From Candidatus Sulfopaludibacter sp. SbA3 (GTDB lineage Bacteria > Acidobacteriota > Vicinamibacteria > Vicinamibacterales > UBA2999), in the NCBI GenBank assembly GCA_945903265.1, contig CAMDNQ010000023.1:1-45041 (forward strand): a stretch of DNA of 45,041 bases. The letters run 5' to 3'. Of this stretch, positions 25,025 through 33,579 are shown piece by piece. The first letter of the stretch is position 1. The number at the start of each line of letters is the position of its first letter. Under the pieces are notes generated by a model, which saw only the letters and a list, made by a program, of their open reading frames with translations, made no database searches and had not been told where the DNA came from. The position numbers and the translations under genes are program-made.

Positions 25025-27234
25025 TGCGCCTCGTGTCCGTCGCGGTCCCGGTCCCGTACCTCGACGCGCTGACGTACAGCGTCCCCGATTCCATCCCGAC
25101 CCTTCCTGTGATTGGCGCGCGCGTGCGCGTGCCGATCGGAACACGCACGGTTGTCGGATGCGTGATCGGGCACGACGCCACGCTTGATGCCGCCACGACG
25201 CCGCGCGACCTCGTCGAGGTGCTGGACGAGGCGCCGTTCCTTCCGCCCGACGTCGTCGCCCTGTGCCGCTGGGTCGCGGAGTACTACATGGCCGGTGTCG
25301 GCGACGCCATCATGGTGGCGATGCCGCCGGGGTCCAAGCGCGCGTCTGCCTACAAGACGCAGCGCGTCATCTCGATTACCGCGCACGGCCTCTCGGCGCT
25401 GGAGGAAGCGACGAGGAAACAGCGGGAGGTGCTGGAGATCCTCGCCACGGCGCCGGCCGGCTTACCTGCCTCTGACCTCCGGGATCGCGGCGTGAGTGCC
25501 GACGTCATCCGCCGGCTGATGACCAATGGCCTCGCCGTGGCGCGATCGGCGCCGGACGAACGCGACCCGTTTGAACGGTCGGCGCTCCAGGGCGTCGTCC
25601 GCGATGCGACCCGGGACCTCACGGGGGAGCAGAGCGCAGCGCTCGCGATCCTCGGCGAGCTCGCCGACACGCGTGCGTTTCATGTCGCGCTGCTCCACGG
25701 CGTGACGGGGAGCGGCAAGACCGAGGTCTACCTGCGCCTGGCCGACCGCATCTGCGCCCAGGGCCGTCAGGTCCTGCTGATGGTTCCAGAAATTGCGCTG
25801 ACCCCTTCGGTCGCGGCCCTCTTTCGCTCGGCGTTTGGCGGCCGTGTCGCCATCCAGCACAGCGCGCTCTCGGACGGCGAGCGCCACGACCAGTGGCAGC
25901 GCATCCGGAGCGGCGACATCCAGGTGGTCGTCGGAACGCGATCGGCGGTGTTCGCGCCGCTGGCGAGTCCAGGGTTGATCATCGTGGACGAGGAGCACGA
26001 CGGCTCATACAAGCAGGACGAGTCGCCGAGGTATCACGGCCGCGACGTCGCCATCGTGCGGGCCCAGGCGGCTGGTGCGCTCGTCGTGCTCGGCACGGCA
26101 ACGCCCTCCATGGAGACGTATCAGAACGCCGCGACCGGCAAGTACACCAGCGTCAGCCTCGAGCGGCGCGTCCTCGATCGCCCCCTCGCCTCGGTTCGCC
26201 TGGTGAACATGCGCGACGAATACGCGGTGGACGGCCCCGACGTCGTCATCAGCCGTCAGCTGACGGACGCGATCGACGATCGCCTGAACCGCCGTGAGCA
26301 GGTGCTCGTCCTGCTGAACCGGCGGGGATATGCGACCGCGGTGTTCTGCCGCCAGTGCGGCGACACGTTCGAGTGCCCGAACTGCAGCGTGTCGCTGACG
26401 GTGCACCGTGCGAGGGCGGGATGGCGAGCCCGTTGTCACTATTGCAACTATGCGATGCAGGTGCCGAAGACCTGCCGCAAGTGCGCGGCACCGTATCTCG
26501 AACATGCCGGCTTCGGCACCGAGCGGATCGAGCAGCATCTGAAGGAGCGCTTCCCGGAGGCTCGCATCGGGCGGGTCGATCGCGATTCGGTGCGCCGGAA
26601 GGGCGAGCTCACAAGACTCCTCACGCAGTTCGGCGCAGGCGAGCTCGACATCCTCGTCGGCACGCAGATGATTGCGAAGGGACACGATTTCCCGCGGGTG
26701 ACCCTCGTCGGCGTCGTGTCAGCCGATGTCGGCCTTGGGCTCGCCGACTTTCGAGCGTCCGAACGCACGTTCCAGCTGCTGACCCAGGTGGCGGGACGTG
26801 CGGGGCGGGGCGAGCAGGCCGGCGAGGCGATCGTTCAGACGCTGTACCCGGAGCACTACAGCATCCAGGTGGCGTGCCGGCAGGACTACCGCGCCTTCTT
26901 CGAGCGCGAGCTCGAGTATCGGCGTGCGATGCGATATCCCCCCATGGTCGCCCTCATCAACACGCTCGTGCGTGGGCGGACGTTTGACGAAGCGATGGAC
27001 ACGGCGGCGGCGATGGTCCGCCATCTCGAGCCTGCCGCCAGCCGCGTGCCCTTTGTGATCCTGGGTCCTGCTCCCGCGCCGCTCGGGCGGCTGCGAGGCG
27101 AGCATCGCGTGCAGTTCTTCTTGAAGGGGACGCGCCGCGCCCAGATGCGCGAGGCCATGAAAGCTGTCCTGGCCGTAATGCCGGACGTGCGGCGGCGCGT
27201 GACGGTCGATATCGACCCGCTGAACGTGCTCTAA
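25024..27234 (+). CDS. priA: Primosomal replication restart helicase PriA
   Basis: 736 residues. PriA loads the replisome at repaired forks. The N-terminal DNA-binding domain starts [21 protein letters not shown]; the helicase has Walker A GVTGSGKTE (226-234), DEEHDGSYKQ (from 322) and GTATPS. The zinc module spans Cys442 to Cys487 with four CxxC pairs. QMIAKGHDFPRVTLV and QVAGRAGRGEQ are the later helicase motifs. GTG 25024 overlaps the UDG stop; the long frame before it is not coding. It is the last gene of the plus-strand run and is followed by the triple-hairpin element. Confidence 0.95.
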   Translation: MRLVSVAVPVPYLDALTYSVPDSIPTLPVIGARVRVPIGTRTVVGCVIGHDATLDAATTPRDLVEVLDEAPFLPPDVVALCRWVAEYYMAGVGDAIMVAMPPGSKRASAYKTQRVISITAHGLSALEEATRKQREVLEILATAPAGLPASDLRDRGVSADVIRRLMTNGLAVARSAPDERDPFERSALQGVVRDATRDLTGEQSAALAILGELADTRAFHVALLHGVTGSGKTEVYLRLADRICAQGRQVLLMVPEIALTPSVAALFRSAFGGRVAIQHSALSDGERHDQWQRIRSGDIQVVVGTRSAVFAPLASPGLIIVDEEHDGSYKQDESPRYHGRDVAIVRAQAAGALVVLGTATPSMETYQNAATGKYTSVSLERRVLDRPLASVRLVNMRDEYAVDGPDVVISRQLTDAIDDRLNRREQVLVLLNRRGYATAVFCRQCGDTFECPNCSVSLTVHRARAGWRARCHYCNYAMQVPKTCRKCAAPYLEHAGFGTERIEQHLKERFPEARIGRVDRDSVRRKGELTRLLTQFGAGELDILVGTQMIAKGHDFPRVTLVGVVSADVGLGLADFRASERTFQLLTQVAGRAGRGEQAGEAIVQTLYPEHYSIQVACRQDYRAFFERELEYRRAMRYPPMVALINTLVRGRTFDEAMDTAAAMVRHLEPAASRVPFVILGPAPAPLGRLRGEHRVQFFLKGTRRAQMREAMKAVLAVMPDVRRRVTVDIDPLNVL

Positions 27235-27236
27235 CC

Positions 27237-27292
27237 GCGCACGCTAAAGCGTGCGCTCTACGTGGATGTAGAGCGCAGGCTTCAGCCTGCGC
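27237..27292. repeat. REP-like element of three chained hairpins
   Basis: Three perfect hairpins share arms. GCGCACGCT (27237-27245) pairs with AGCGTGCGC (27248-27256); GCGCTCTAC (27253-27261) with GTAGAGCGC (27268-27276); GCGCAGGCT (27273-27281) with AGCCTGCGC (27284-27292). Neighbouring stems overlap by four bases, so only some can form at once. It sits between convergent priA and the M50 protease gene. Dispersed palindromes with the cores GCTAAAGC and GCTTCAGC are reminiscent of REP units. A two-way terminator role is also possible. Confidence 0.75.
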
Positions 27293-27293
27293 G

Positions 27294-28271
27294 TTACGGT
27301 GAAGAAACGAGATCGAGCGGTTCGATGGGCGCCGGTGTGAAGCAGAGCACGAACATCAGCACCGCGAAGAGCGCGAGCAGCTTGCGTCCGCGATCCAGCG
27401 GGACATGCTCGTCAAACGTCTTCGGGTGCCGGGGCCCGAACGCCACGAGCATGACGACGGTGAGGACGGTCCAGACCAGCCAGGACGTGGAAACGAACGT
27501 CAGGCCGATCAGCGCGACGACGGTCGCAAGCGTGACCAGGGTGCTCTTGCGGCCAAGCACGGCATAGGAGATGTGGCCGCCATCGAGCTGCCCGATTGGA
27601 AAGAGATTGAGCGCGGTGGCGAGCAGGCCGAACCAGGCGGCAAATGCCATCGGGTGCATGTTGATCGAGTAACCCTCCGGCGGAGTTCCCCAGAACAACC
27701 ACGCGACGCCTTTGAAGAGCAGCGGCTCGCCCAACTCGACGAAGCCGCTTGTGTCCGGAGGGAGTGGTGTCAGCCGCGAGAGACTCATGCCGACGAGCAG
27801 CACCGGTACGGCCACGACGAACCCCGCGATCGGGCCGGCGATGCCGATATCGAACAGCTCGCGCTTGGTGGGAATCATCTGGCGGATGCGGATGAAGGCG
27901 CCGAGCGTCCCCGTCAGTGGCAGCGGCGCTGGCAGGAAGTAGGGCAGCGAGGCGTCCACCCGGTAATACCGGCATGCGTAGTAGTGCCCGAACTCGTGAG
28001 CGCCCAGGATGGCCAGAATCGACGCGCTGTACCAGAGGCCGTTCAGAAAAAGGCGGACCCCCGAGAGGTCCAGCCGCTGGTTCCCGAAATCCATATAAAA
28101 GCTGGCGAAGTGGTCCGCGCCCACTAGAGTGGTGGTGAGGACCGTCAGGGCGAACAGAAGGATGTGGCGCCATGACCGCTTGCGCGGCGGTTCGGCCGGC
28201 ACGGTCGAAATGTAGGTCAGGTCGTCCGAAACGGGTCCGGACCGGAAGGTTTCTGGCGGAGGTGAGCCCAT
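27294..28271 (-). CDS. Site-2 protease family (M50) membrane metalloprotease
   Basis: 325 residues with about seven hydrophobic segments. The zinc motif HEFGH (His92, Glu93, His96) lies at the end of a membrane helix, and the third ligand is in NLFPIGQLDGGH (Asp230), as in M50B enzymes. No PDZ domain is inserted. A polar N-terminus of about 35 residues precedes the first helix. Such proteases cut membrane proteins within the bilayer, for instance anti-sigma factors; the target here is unknown. It follows the HU gene with a 9-bp gap and would be transcribed from the same promoter. Confidence 0.9.
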   Translation of the reverse strand: MGSPPPETFRSGPVSDDLTYISTVPAEPPRKRSWRHILLFALTVLTTTLVGADHFASFYMDFGNQRLDLSGVRLFLNGLWYSASILAILGAHEFGHYYACRYYRVDASLPYFLPAPLPLTGTLGAFIRIRQMIPTKRELFDIGIAGPIAGFVVAVPVLLVGMSLSRLTPLPPDTSGFVELGEPLLFKGVAWLFWGTPPEGYSINMHPMAFAAWFGLLATALNLFPIGQLDGGHISYAVLGRKSTLVTLATVVALIGLTFVSTSWLVWTVLTVVMLVAFGPRHPKTFDEHVPLDRGRKLLALFAVLMFVLCFTPAPIEPLDLVSSP

Positions 28272-28280
28272 GTCGGGCCG

Positions 28281-28550
28281 TTAACCGATATTCTGGAGCT
28301 CTTTACCCGGCTTGAACCGGATCGTCCGCCCCGGAGGGATGCGGACTTCCTTGCCGGTGCGGGGGTTGCGGCCGATGCCGCGCTTTCGGGGTTTTACCTG
28401 AAAAACACCGAAGCCGCGAAGCTCGATTCGGTCCCCGCGCTGCATGGAGAGTCGCATCGCGTCGAAAACCGCATCAACCGCCAGCTCAGCCTTCACCTTG
28501 GTGATGTCGGCGATTTTCGAGACCTCGTTGACGATGTCGACCTTGATCAT
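28281..28550 (-). CDS. HU/IHF-family DNA-binding protein
   Basis: 89 residues, the usual length. It bends and compacts DNA as a dimer. The motif GRNPRTGKEVRIPPGRTIRF forms the beta-arm with the conserved Pro that intercalates into DNA; ELRGFGVF precedes it. The ATG has AAGGA (in TGAAGGAATTC) about 10 bases upstream. It has its own strong sigma70 promoter (28588-28616) and is followed by the M50 protease gene. HU rather than IHF is likely for a homodimer, but sequence alone does not settle it. Confidence 0.95.
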   Translation of the reverse strand: MIKVDIVNEVSKIADITKVKAELAVDAVFDAMRLSMQRGDRIELRGFGVFQVKPRKRGIGRNPRTGKEVRIPPGRTIRFKPGKELQNIG

Positions 28551-28587
28551 GCCTGGGGAATTCCTTCAGGGGACAATTGACGTAACT

Positions 28588-28616
28588 ACTATAGAAAGAA
28601 CCACTTACGCTGTCAA
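28588..28616 (-). promoter_or_regulatory. Sigma70 promoter of the HU gene
   Basis: On the minus strand TTGACA (28616-28611) and TATAGT (28593-28588) are separated by exactly 17 bases. This is a perfect -35 and a 5/6 -10. The transcript would start near 28580, giving a leader of about 30 bases that contains the AAGGA site. The -35 box directly touches the der start codon (28617) on the other strand. Confidence 0.85.
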
Positions 28617-29984
28617 ATGAGTCGACATAACCCTCCTTCCGTCGTCCTGATCGGCCGTCCCAACGTCGGAAAATCGACGCTCTTCAACAGGCTGACCGGC
28701 CGCCGCCGGGCGATCGTCGCCCCGATTGCCGGGACGACCCGCGACGTCATAACTCATCCGGCGGAATGGCAGGGGCGGCACTTCGAAGTCGTCGATACCG
28801 GTGGGATGTTTGGCGCGAGCAAGGACCCGCTCCACGAGCTGGTGCTCGAACGGGGCCGCCGCGCTGTCGAGCAGGCCGACCTCCTGGTCCTGCTGGTAGA
28901 TGGGCGCGAAGGCCTGACGCCGGGCGACCGTGAAATCTCGAAGGTGCTGCGCGCCGCGAACAAGCCGGTCATCGTGGCGGTCAACAAATCCGACGACAAG
29001 CGGGCCGTGCAGGGCGCGATGGAGTTCTACCAGCTTGGCTTCGAGCCTATCCTCTCGATCTCCGCTGAGCATGGCGAGGGCACCGGCGATCTCCTCGACG
29101 CCATCGTCGAGACGCTGGGAATCGAACGGCAAGCAGACGATGTCGTCACCGAGGATCCGGGCGGCGAGCGCCGTGTGGCGGGGGAGCTGCGGGTCGTGAT
29201 CGTCGGGCGTCCGAACGCGGGCAAGTCCTCGCTCGTCAATCGTTTGCTGAAGGAAGAGCGGATGATCGTCAGCGAGATCCCTGGCACGACCAGGGACGCC
29301 GTGGATGTGGAGCTGACCTGGCACAAGCGCAAGTTCCGGATTGTGGACACGGCGGGGATGCGGCGCGCGGGCAAAGTGTCGGGCGGCGGCCAGATTGAGT
29401 CGGTCAGCGTGCTGCTGACGCGCCGCGCCATCGAGTCGGCTGACGTGACCGTGCTGATGATTGACTCGAACGTCGGCGTCACCGATCAGGATGGCAGTAT
29501 CGCCGGCGCCGCGGACAAGGCGGGGTCGAGCATCATCATCGCGGCGAACAAGTGGGACCTGATGAAGGACCGCGGCCATGACTTTTCGAAGGTCTTCGAC
29601 GACGCGACGCGCCGGCAGCTCAGGTTTCTCGATTACGCGCCGATCCTGCACCTGTCGGCCCTGACCGGCGAGCGGACGCCGAAGCTGCTCGAGATGATCG
29701 ATCGGGTCGCCGTGGCGCGGATGATGCGCGTCAAGACGCCGGAGCTGAACAAGTTCATCGCGCGGGTCACGGCCGCTCATCCGCCGCCCAGCCCCGGGCG
29801 GACGGAAGTGCGGATCCTGTATGCGGCGCAGACCGGCGTCGGGCCGCCCACCTTCGTCCTGTTCACGAACGTGGCGACGGAGCTCCATTTCTCCTATGAG
29901 CGATTCCTCATCAATCAGCTGCGGGAGACGTTCGGATTCCTGGGGACGCCGATCCGCCTCCACGTCCGGAAACGGAAGCGCTGA
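28617..29984 (+). CDS. der: Ribosome assembly GTPase Der (EngA)
   Basis: 455 residues with two tandem GTPase domains and a C-terminal KH-like domain, needed for 50S assembly. First domain: GRPNVGKS (from residue 13), DTGG, NKSD. Second: GRPNAGKS (from residue 197), DTAGMRRAG, NKWD. The C-terminus ends in LRETFGFLGTPIRLHVRKRKR, the usual basic end. ATG 28617 lies only 67 bp from the divergent HU start codon. MerR-type gene follows after 17 bp. Confidence 0.96.
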   Translation: MSRHNPPSVVLIGRPNVGKSTLFNRLTGRRRAIVAPIAGTTRDVITHPAEWQGRHFEVVDTGGMFGASKDPLHELVLERGRRAVEQADLLVLLVDGREGLTPGDREISKVLRAANKPVIVAVNKSDDKRAVQGAMEFYQLGFEPILSISAEHGEGTGDLLDAIVETLGIERQADDVVTEDPGGERRVAGELRVVIVGRPNAGKSSLVNRLLKEERMIVSEIPGTTRDAVDVELTWHKRKFRIVDTAGMRRAGKVSGGGQIESVSVLLTRRAIESADVTVLMIDSNVGVTDQDGSIAGAADKAGSSIIIAANKWDLMKDRGHDFSKVFDDATRRQLRFLDYAPILHLSALTGERTPKLLEMIDRVAVARMMRVKTPELNKFIARVTAAHPPPSPGRTEVRILYAAQTGVGPPTFVLFTNVATELHFSYERFLINQLRETFGFLGTPIRLHVRKRKR

Positions 29985-30001
29985 CTGCTATACTTCCTGC
30001 G

Positions 30002-30559
30002 GTGACCCCAAAGGTGTACAAAGCCTCGGAGGTCTGCGAGGCGACGGGCGTGCAGTCGTACGTGCTGCGGTCGTGGGAGAAGGAATTTCCCGGGATCGGC
30101 GTCCAGAAGTCTCCCGACTCGGCGCGGCTGTATCGGCAGTCGGATGTCGACCAGGTGCTGCGGATCAAGCAGCTGGTCTTCGGTGAAGGCCTGACGCTCT
30201 CGGGCGCGCGGCGCCGGATGGAAGGCGACGCCCCCAGATCCGCGGACGTCACCGAGGCCGAGATCGCCGAAGTGATGGAAACGCTCGGCGACGACGTCAG
30301 GACGCGCATCGACATCGTCCGGCAGGGTTTGCGGTCGATTCTCGATGTCCTGTCGAAGCGCGCGGGCGCCGCGGCGGTGGCGCAGCTGCCGCGCAATAGT
30401 TCTTCAGGCGGTTCTTCAAACGGGTCGGCGAAGTCCTCGAGTGCCTCACGCACAAAGCGGGCGGTGAAGACACGGCCGGCGCCGAAGCGCGAGGCACAAG
30501 CGAAGAGAGGCACTGCACGAAAGCCGGTTGCGCGTAAAGCGAAACGGGCACGCACGTAG
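30002..30559 (+). CDS. MerR-family regulator with Lys/Arg/Ala-rich tail
   Basis: 185 residues. The N-terminal MerR winged helix is clear: VYKASEVCEATGVQSYVLRSWEKEF with SARLYRQSDVDQVLRIKQL (about 5-60). A helical linker follows (about 80-120), then a Ser/Gly stretch encoded by a short repeat (GTTCTTCAGGCG, GTTCTTCAAACG at 30399-30422) and a strongly basic tail of about 50 residues with many Lys, Arg, Ala and Pro, similar in composition to histone H1 tails. GTG start, 17 bp after der. No effector-binding domain is visible. Target genes are unknown; tRNA-Pro begins 10 bp after the stop. Confidence 0.88.
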   Translation: MTPKVYKASEVCEATGVQSYVLRSWEKEFPGIGVQKSPDSARLYRQSDVDQVLRIKQLVFGEGLTLSGARRRMEGDAPRSADVTEAEIAEVMETLGDDVRTRIDIVRQGLRSILDVLSKRAGAAAVAQLPRNSSSGGSSNGSAKSSSASRTKRAVKTRPAPKREAQAKRGTARKPVARKAKRART

Positions 30560-30569
30560 TTCTAAGTTT

Positions 30570-30646
30570 CGGGATGTGGCGCAGCCTGGTAGCGCACCTG
30601 ACTGGGGGTCAGGGGGTCGCAGGTTCGAATCCTGTCATCCCGACCA
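30570..30646 (+). tRNA. tRNA-Pro (anticodon GGG)
   Basis: 77 nt cloverleaf. Acceptor stem CGGGATG pairs with CATCCCG (30636-30642), the discriminator A and encoded CCA follow (30643-30646). Anticodon stem CCTGA/TCAGG encloses loop CTGGGGG with GGG at positions 34-36. The T loop is GTTCGAAT. It reads CCC and CCU codons. Confidence 0.97.
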
Positions 30647-30652
30647 CATTTC

Positions 30653-30687
30653 ACGGGCCTGATCGGTTCGCCGGTCAGGCCCGTTTT
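30653..30687 (+). terminator. Intrinsic terminator after tRNA-Pro(GGG)
   Basis: ACGGGCCTGA (30653-30662) pairs with TCAGGCCCGT (30675-30684); a T-G wobble and CGG/CCG extend the stem to a TTCG tetraloop at 30667-30670. The uninterrupted stem is 14 bp, and the T-run is TTTT (30684-30687). It should end the tRNA transcript and perhaps the der-merR one. Confidence 0.88.
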
Positions 30688-30744
30688 GCTTGGCGGTCAC
30701 TCGTATCACTTACAATTGGGCCTTCTTTATTCCCGAGGTCCAAT

Positions 30745-32070
30745 ATGCGACACGACAGCCGGCGAATCGTTCTCGCGGCGCTAATCCTCGTCTGCTCAGC
30801 CCCGGCATTTGCGGCCACCCTGGTCGTCGATCAGGATGGGCAGGGGAGTGCCACGAACTGCTCGGCAGCTTCGGTGGCGTTCACGTCGATTACGGCAGCC
30901 ATCACCGCCGCTGCTGCCGGCGACATCATCGTCGTGTGCCCGGGCGCCGGGCCCTATAACGAGCAGCTGTCGATCTCCAAAGCGCTGACCATCCGCGGGG
31001 CCACCAACACGAATGTGATTGTGCGCCCGAGCCCGATGATGGCGAATTCGTCGAGCGCGTACAGCGGCAGTCCCATCGCGGCGGCCATTGTGGTGGCGGA
31101 TACGACCGCGACCCTCACAAATCTCGTCGTCGACGGTACGGACGCCGCGATCGGCGGTGCGTCGTGCAGCGGGCCGAACATGATCGGAATCTTTTTCCGT
31201 AACGCGTCGGGCACCGTCTCGAATTCGACCGTGCGCAACATGAAGCTTGAACCGGGGCTGGAAGGATGCCAGTACGGCCTCGGGATCTTCGCGCAGAGCG
31301 GTGGTGGCGGCACGTCCACCGTGACCGTCGACGGCGTCAACGTGCACACCTACCAGAAGAACGGCATCGTCGGGAACGAGGTCGGGACGACGATCGACGT
31401 CGTGAACTCGCTGGTGACCGGGGAGCCGTCGGCGAATGTCAGCGTGCAGAACGGCGTCCAGATCGGGTTCGGGGCCACCGGGTCGATCAGCAGTACGCGG
31501 ATCGTCGACATGGTCTATATGCCATGCGCCTTTCCGTATACACCCGGAAGCGGCTGCGACACTGGATCGTCGCTCGGCATCCTCGTGTTCGACGCGGATG
31601 TCGATGTGATTGTTCAGGACAACGTGATTACGAACACCCAGGGCGGCATTTTCATCGGAGGCGGCATTATCGCGAACGGTAGCAACAGGACCGACATCTC
31701 CAGAAACGTCATCTCCGACACCAAGGTGTTCCAGGGCATCATCATCATTGGAGACGATCACACTGTCAGCGGCAACAACATCACGCACACCGACGACGTG
31801 GCGATCTTCGTGAGCGGGAATGTCAATCGCGTGAACACCAACCGTATCCATGACGCGCCCGCGGGTGTGTGGGTGTATAGCGGCACCGATAACGTCGTCA
31901 ACGTGACCGGGCCACGGACGAACCTGTTCTTCAACGTCGAGACCACGACGATTCTGCCGACATCACTGCTGTCTACGGCACGCTCGTCGCCTGCCAAGGG
32001 ATCGTCATCTACCAAGGAAAGCGGCAAGGCGCGCGGCCGCGCCCCACACGTCAAGGCCGAGCGGTACTAG
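30745..32070 (+). CDS. Secreted parallel beta-helix (pectate-lyase-like fold) protein
   Basis: 441 residues. ATG 30745 has GAGG nine bases upstream and gives a Sec signal peptide (MRHDSRR, hydrophobic core, AFA cleavage after residue 23). The mature part starts with a DUF1565-like segment (TSITAAITAAAAGDIIVVCPG) and continues with many short beta-strand turns of the type VTVDGVNVHTYQKNGIVGN, IVQDNVITNTQGGIFIGG and VSGNNITHTDDVAIFV, the periodic pattern of right-handed beta-helices. The final 40 residues are Ser/Lys/Arg-rich (SSPAKGSSSTKESGKARGR). It could bind or cut polysaccharide, but no catalytic residues can be assigned. Its stop lies 6 bp from that of convergent tctA. Confidence 0.85.
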   Translation: MRHDSRRIVLAALILVCSAPAFAATLVVDQDGQGSATNCSAASVAFTSITAAITAAAAGDIIVVCPGAGPYNEQLSISKALTIRGATNTNVIVRPSPMMANSSSAYSGSPIAAAIVVADTTATLTNLVVDGTDAAIGGASCSGPNMIGIFFRNASGTVSNSTVRNMKLEPGLEGCQYGLGIFAQSGGGGTSTVTVDGVNVHTYQKNGIVGNEVGTTIDVVNSLVTGEPSANVSVQNGVQIGFGATGSISSTRIVDMVYMPCAFPYTPGSGCDTGSSLGILVFDADVDVIVQDNVITNTQGGIFIGGGIIANGSNRTDISRNVISDTKVFQGIIIIGDDHTVSGNNITHTDDVAIFVSGNVNRVNTNRIHDAPAGVWVYSGTDNVVNVTGPRTNLFFNVETTTILPTSLLSTARSSPAKGSSSTKESGKARGRAPHVKAERY

Positions 32071-32076
32071 ACCGCG

Positions 32077-33579
32077 CTACAGGGATGGCGGCAGGGCGCG
32101 GAAGGCGGCGACGCGTTTCATGGCGATCGGGATAAGTATCACCCCGAGCGTCAGCAGGAAGAACCCGAGCGCGATGGGGGATTCCCAGAAGATCGACAGG
32201 TTTCCCTCAGAAACGATCAGCGTCCGGCGGACGCCTCGCTCGAGCAGCGGACCAAGAACGAGCCCCAGGACCAGCGGCACCGGCGAATAGTCGAGCTTCA
32301 GCATCACGAAGCCGATCGCCCCGGCAATCAGCGCGATCGTGACGTCGCTCATCGCGTAGTGGATCGAGTACACGCCGAGGAGCACCAGGCCAATCACAAT
32401 CGGATAGAGAAACGCCGTCGAAATGAACACGATGCCGGCGAGCACCGGAATGAGCAGCGTCGTCAGCACGACGAGCATCATGTTGCCAATCCAGAAGCTG
32501 CCGAAGACCGTCCAGACGAAGTCGGGATTCGTCGCAAAGAGCAGCGGCCCTGGCTGGAGCCCCACCATCAGGAGGCCGCCCAGCAGCACGGCGGTCGTGC
32601 CTGACCCCGGGATACCAAGGGCAAAGAGGGGGATCATCGCCGCGTACGAGGCGCTGTTGTTCGCCGCTTCAGGCGCGGCCACCCCCTTGATCGACCCGCG
32701 GCCGAATTCGTCCGGGTTCTTCGAATACTTCTTCGCCGTCGCGTACGCGAGCATCGTCGACGCGGTCGACCCCACGCCGGGAACGACACCAACGAAGAAC
32801 GAGACGAGCGAGCTCCAGACCAGGACCGCCTTGCACTCGACCAGATCGCGCAGATTGGGCAGGAGCGACCGGAAACTGTAGCGCTCCAGTTTCCCCGTCG
32901 TCTCCTGGCCGAGGCTCACGAAGATCTCCGACAGGCCGTACAGACCGACCGCGATCACCGTGAACTCGATCCCCTCGAACAGCGCGACGAACCCGAAGGT
33001 GTAACGGGTCGGCCCCGCAATCGGATCCAGGCCGATCATCCCGACCCACATCCCGAGGAAGAGCGCAGTGAATCCCTTGATGATGTTGCGGCCGCCGAGC
33101 ACCGTGACGAGCGAGAGGGCGAAGCACATGAGCGCCGTCATCTCGGTCGGCCCGAACGCCAGCGCCGCCTGCGCGACGGGAACCGACAGCAGTGCGAGCA
33201 GGACGATGCCGATGACGCCGCCGATGAAGGAGGCGTAGACGCTCATGCCGAGCGCGCGGCCCGCCTCTCCGCGCTTGGCCATGGCATGTCCGTCGATCAC
33301 GGTCATGACCGACGGCGCATCTCCGGGGATCCCGAGCAGGATCGAGGTTACGGCGCCGCCGAACATCGCACCGTAGTAGATCCCGGCCAGTCCCGCAATC
33401 GCCGCCGCCCCTCCGAATCCGACGGCGACAGGGAGCATGATCGCGGTGCCTGCCGCAGGCCCGATCCCCGGCAGCACGCCGACGACAAGGCCGACCAGGA
33501 CACCGATCAGCGTTGCCAGCAGCAGCTCGGGCGTCGTCGCCCGGACAATGCCCTCGCCAAGCAGGATCAGCGGTTCCAT
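32077..33579 (-). CDS. tctA: Tripartite tricarboxylate transporter, large membrane subunit TctA
   Basis: 500 residues, about 12 membrane segments; the main permease of a TTT system. Family marks are VGVLPGIGPAAGTAIMLP, YYGAMFGGAVTSILLGIPGDAPS, VGVVPGVGSTAS and GVAAPEAANNSASYAAMIP. The ATG at 33579 shares a base with the tctB stop (TGATG), and the frame upstream is not coding. Length is typical for TctA. Substrates of the family include citrate and other di- and tricarboxylates; this one is not known. Confidence 0.95.
   Translation of the reverse strand: MEPLILLGEGIVRATTPELLLATLIGVLVGLVVGVLPGIGPAAGTAIMLPVAVGFGGAAAIAGLAGIYYGAMFGGAVTSILLGIPGDAPSVMTVIDGHAMAKRGEAGRALGMSVYASFIGGVIGIVLLALLSVPVAQAALAFGPTEMTALMCFALSLVTVLGGRNIIKGFTALFLGMWVGMIGLDPIAGPTRYTFGFVALFEGIEFTVIAVGLYGLSEIFVSLGQETTGKLERYSFRSLLPNLRDLVECKAVLVWSSLVSFFVGVVPGVGSTASTMLAYATAKKYSKNPDEFGRGSIKGVAAPEAANNSASYAAMIPLFALGIPGSGTTAVLLGGLLMVGLQPGPLLFATNPDFVWTVFGSFWIGNMMLVVLTTLLIPVLAGIVFISTAFLYPIVIGLVLLGVYSIHYAMSDVTIALIAGAIGFVMLKLDYSPVPLVLGLVLGPLLERGVRRTLIVSEGNLSIFWESPIALGFFLLTLGVILIPIAMKRVAAFRALPPSL

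Noticed and set aside
27235-27293. CRISPR-like repeat array
   Set aside because: The three palindromes differ in sequence and share arms; there are no regular spacers and no cas genes.
28577-28605. TTGACG on the plus strand as a -35 box for der
   Set aside because: No -10-like hexamer occurs at 16-18 bases; the better reading is the minus-strand HU promoter.
30690-30716. TTGGCG and TACAAT as a promoter for the beta-helix gene
   Set aside because: The spacer is 15 bases and the -35 is weak; too uncertain to list as a feature.
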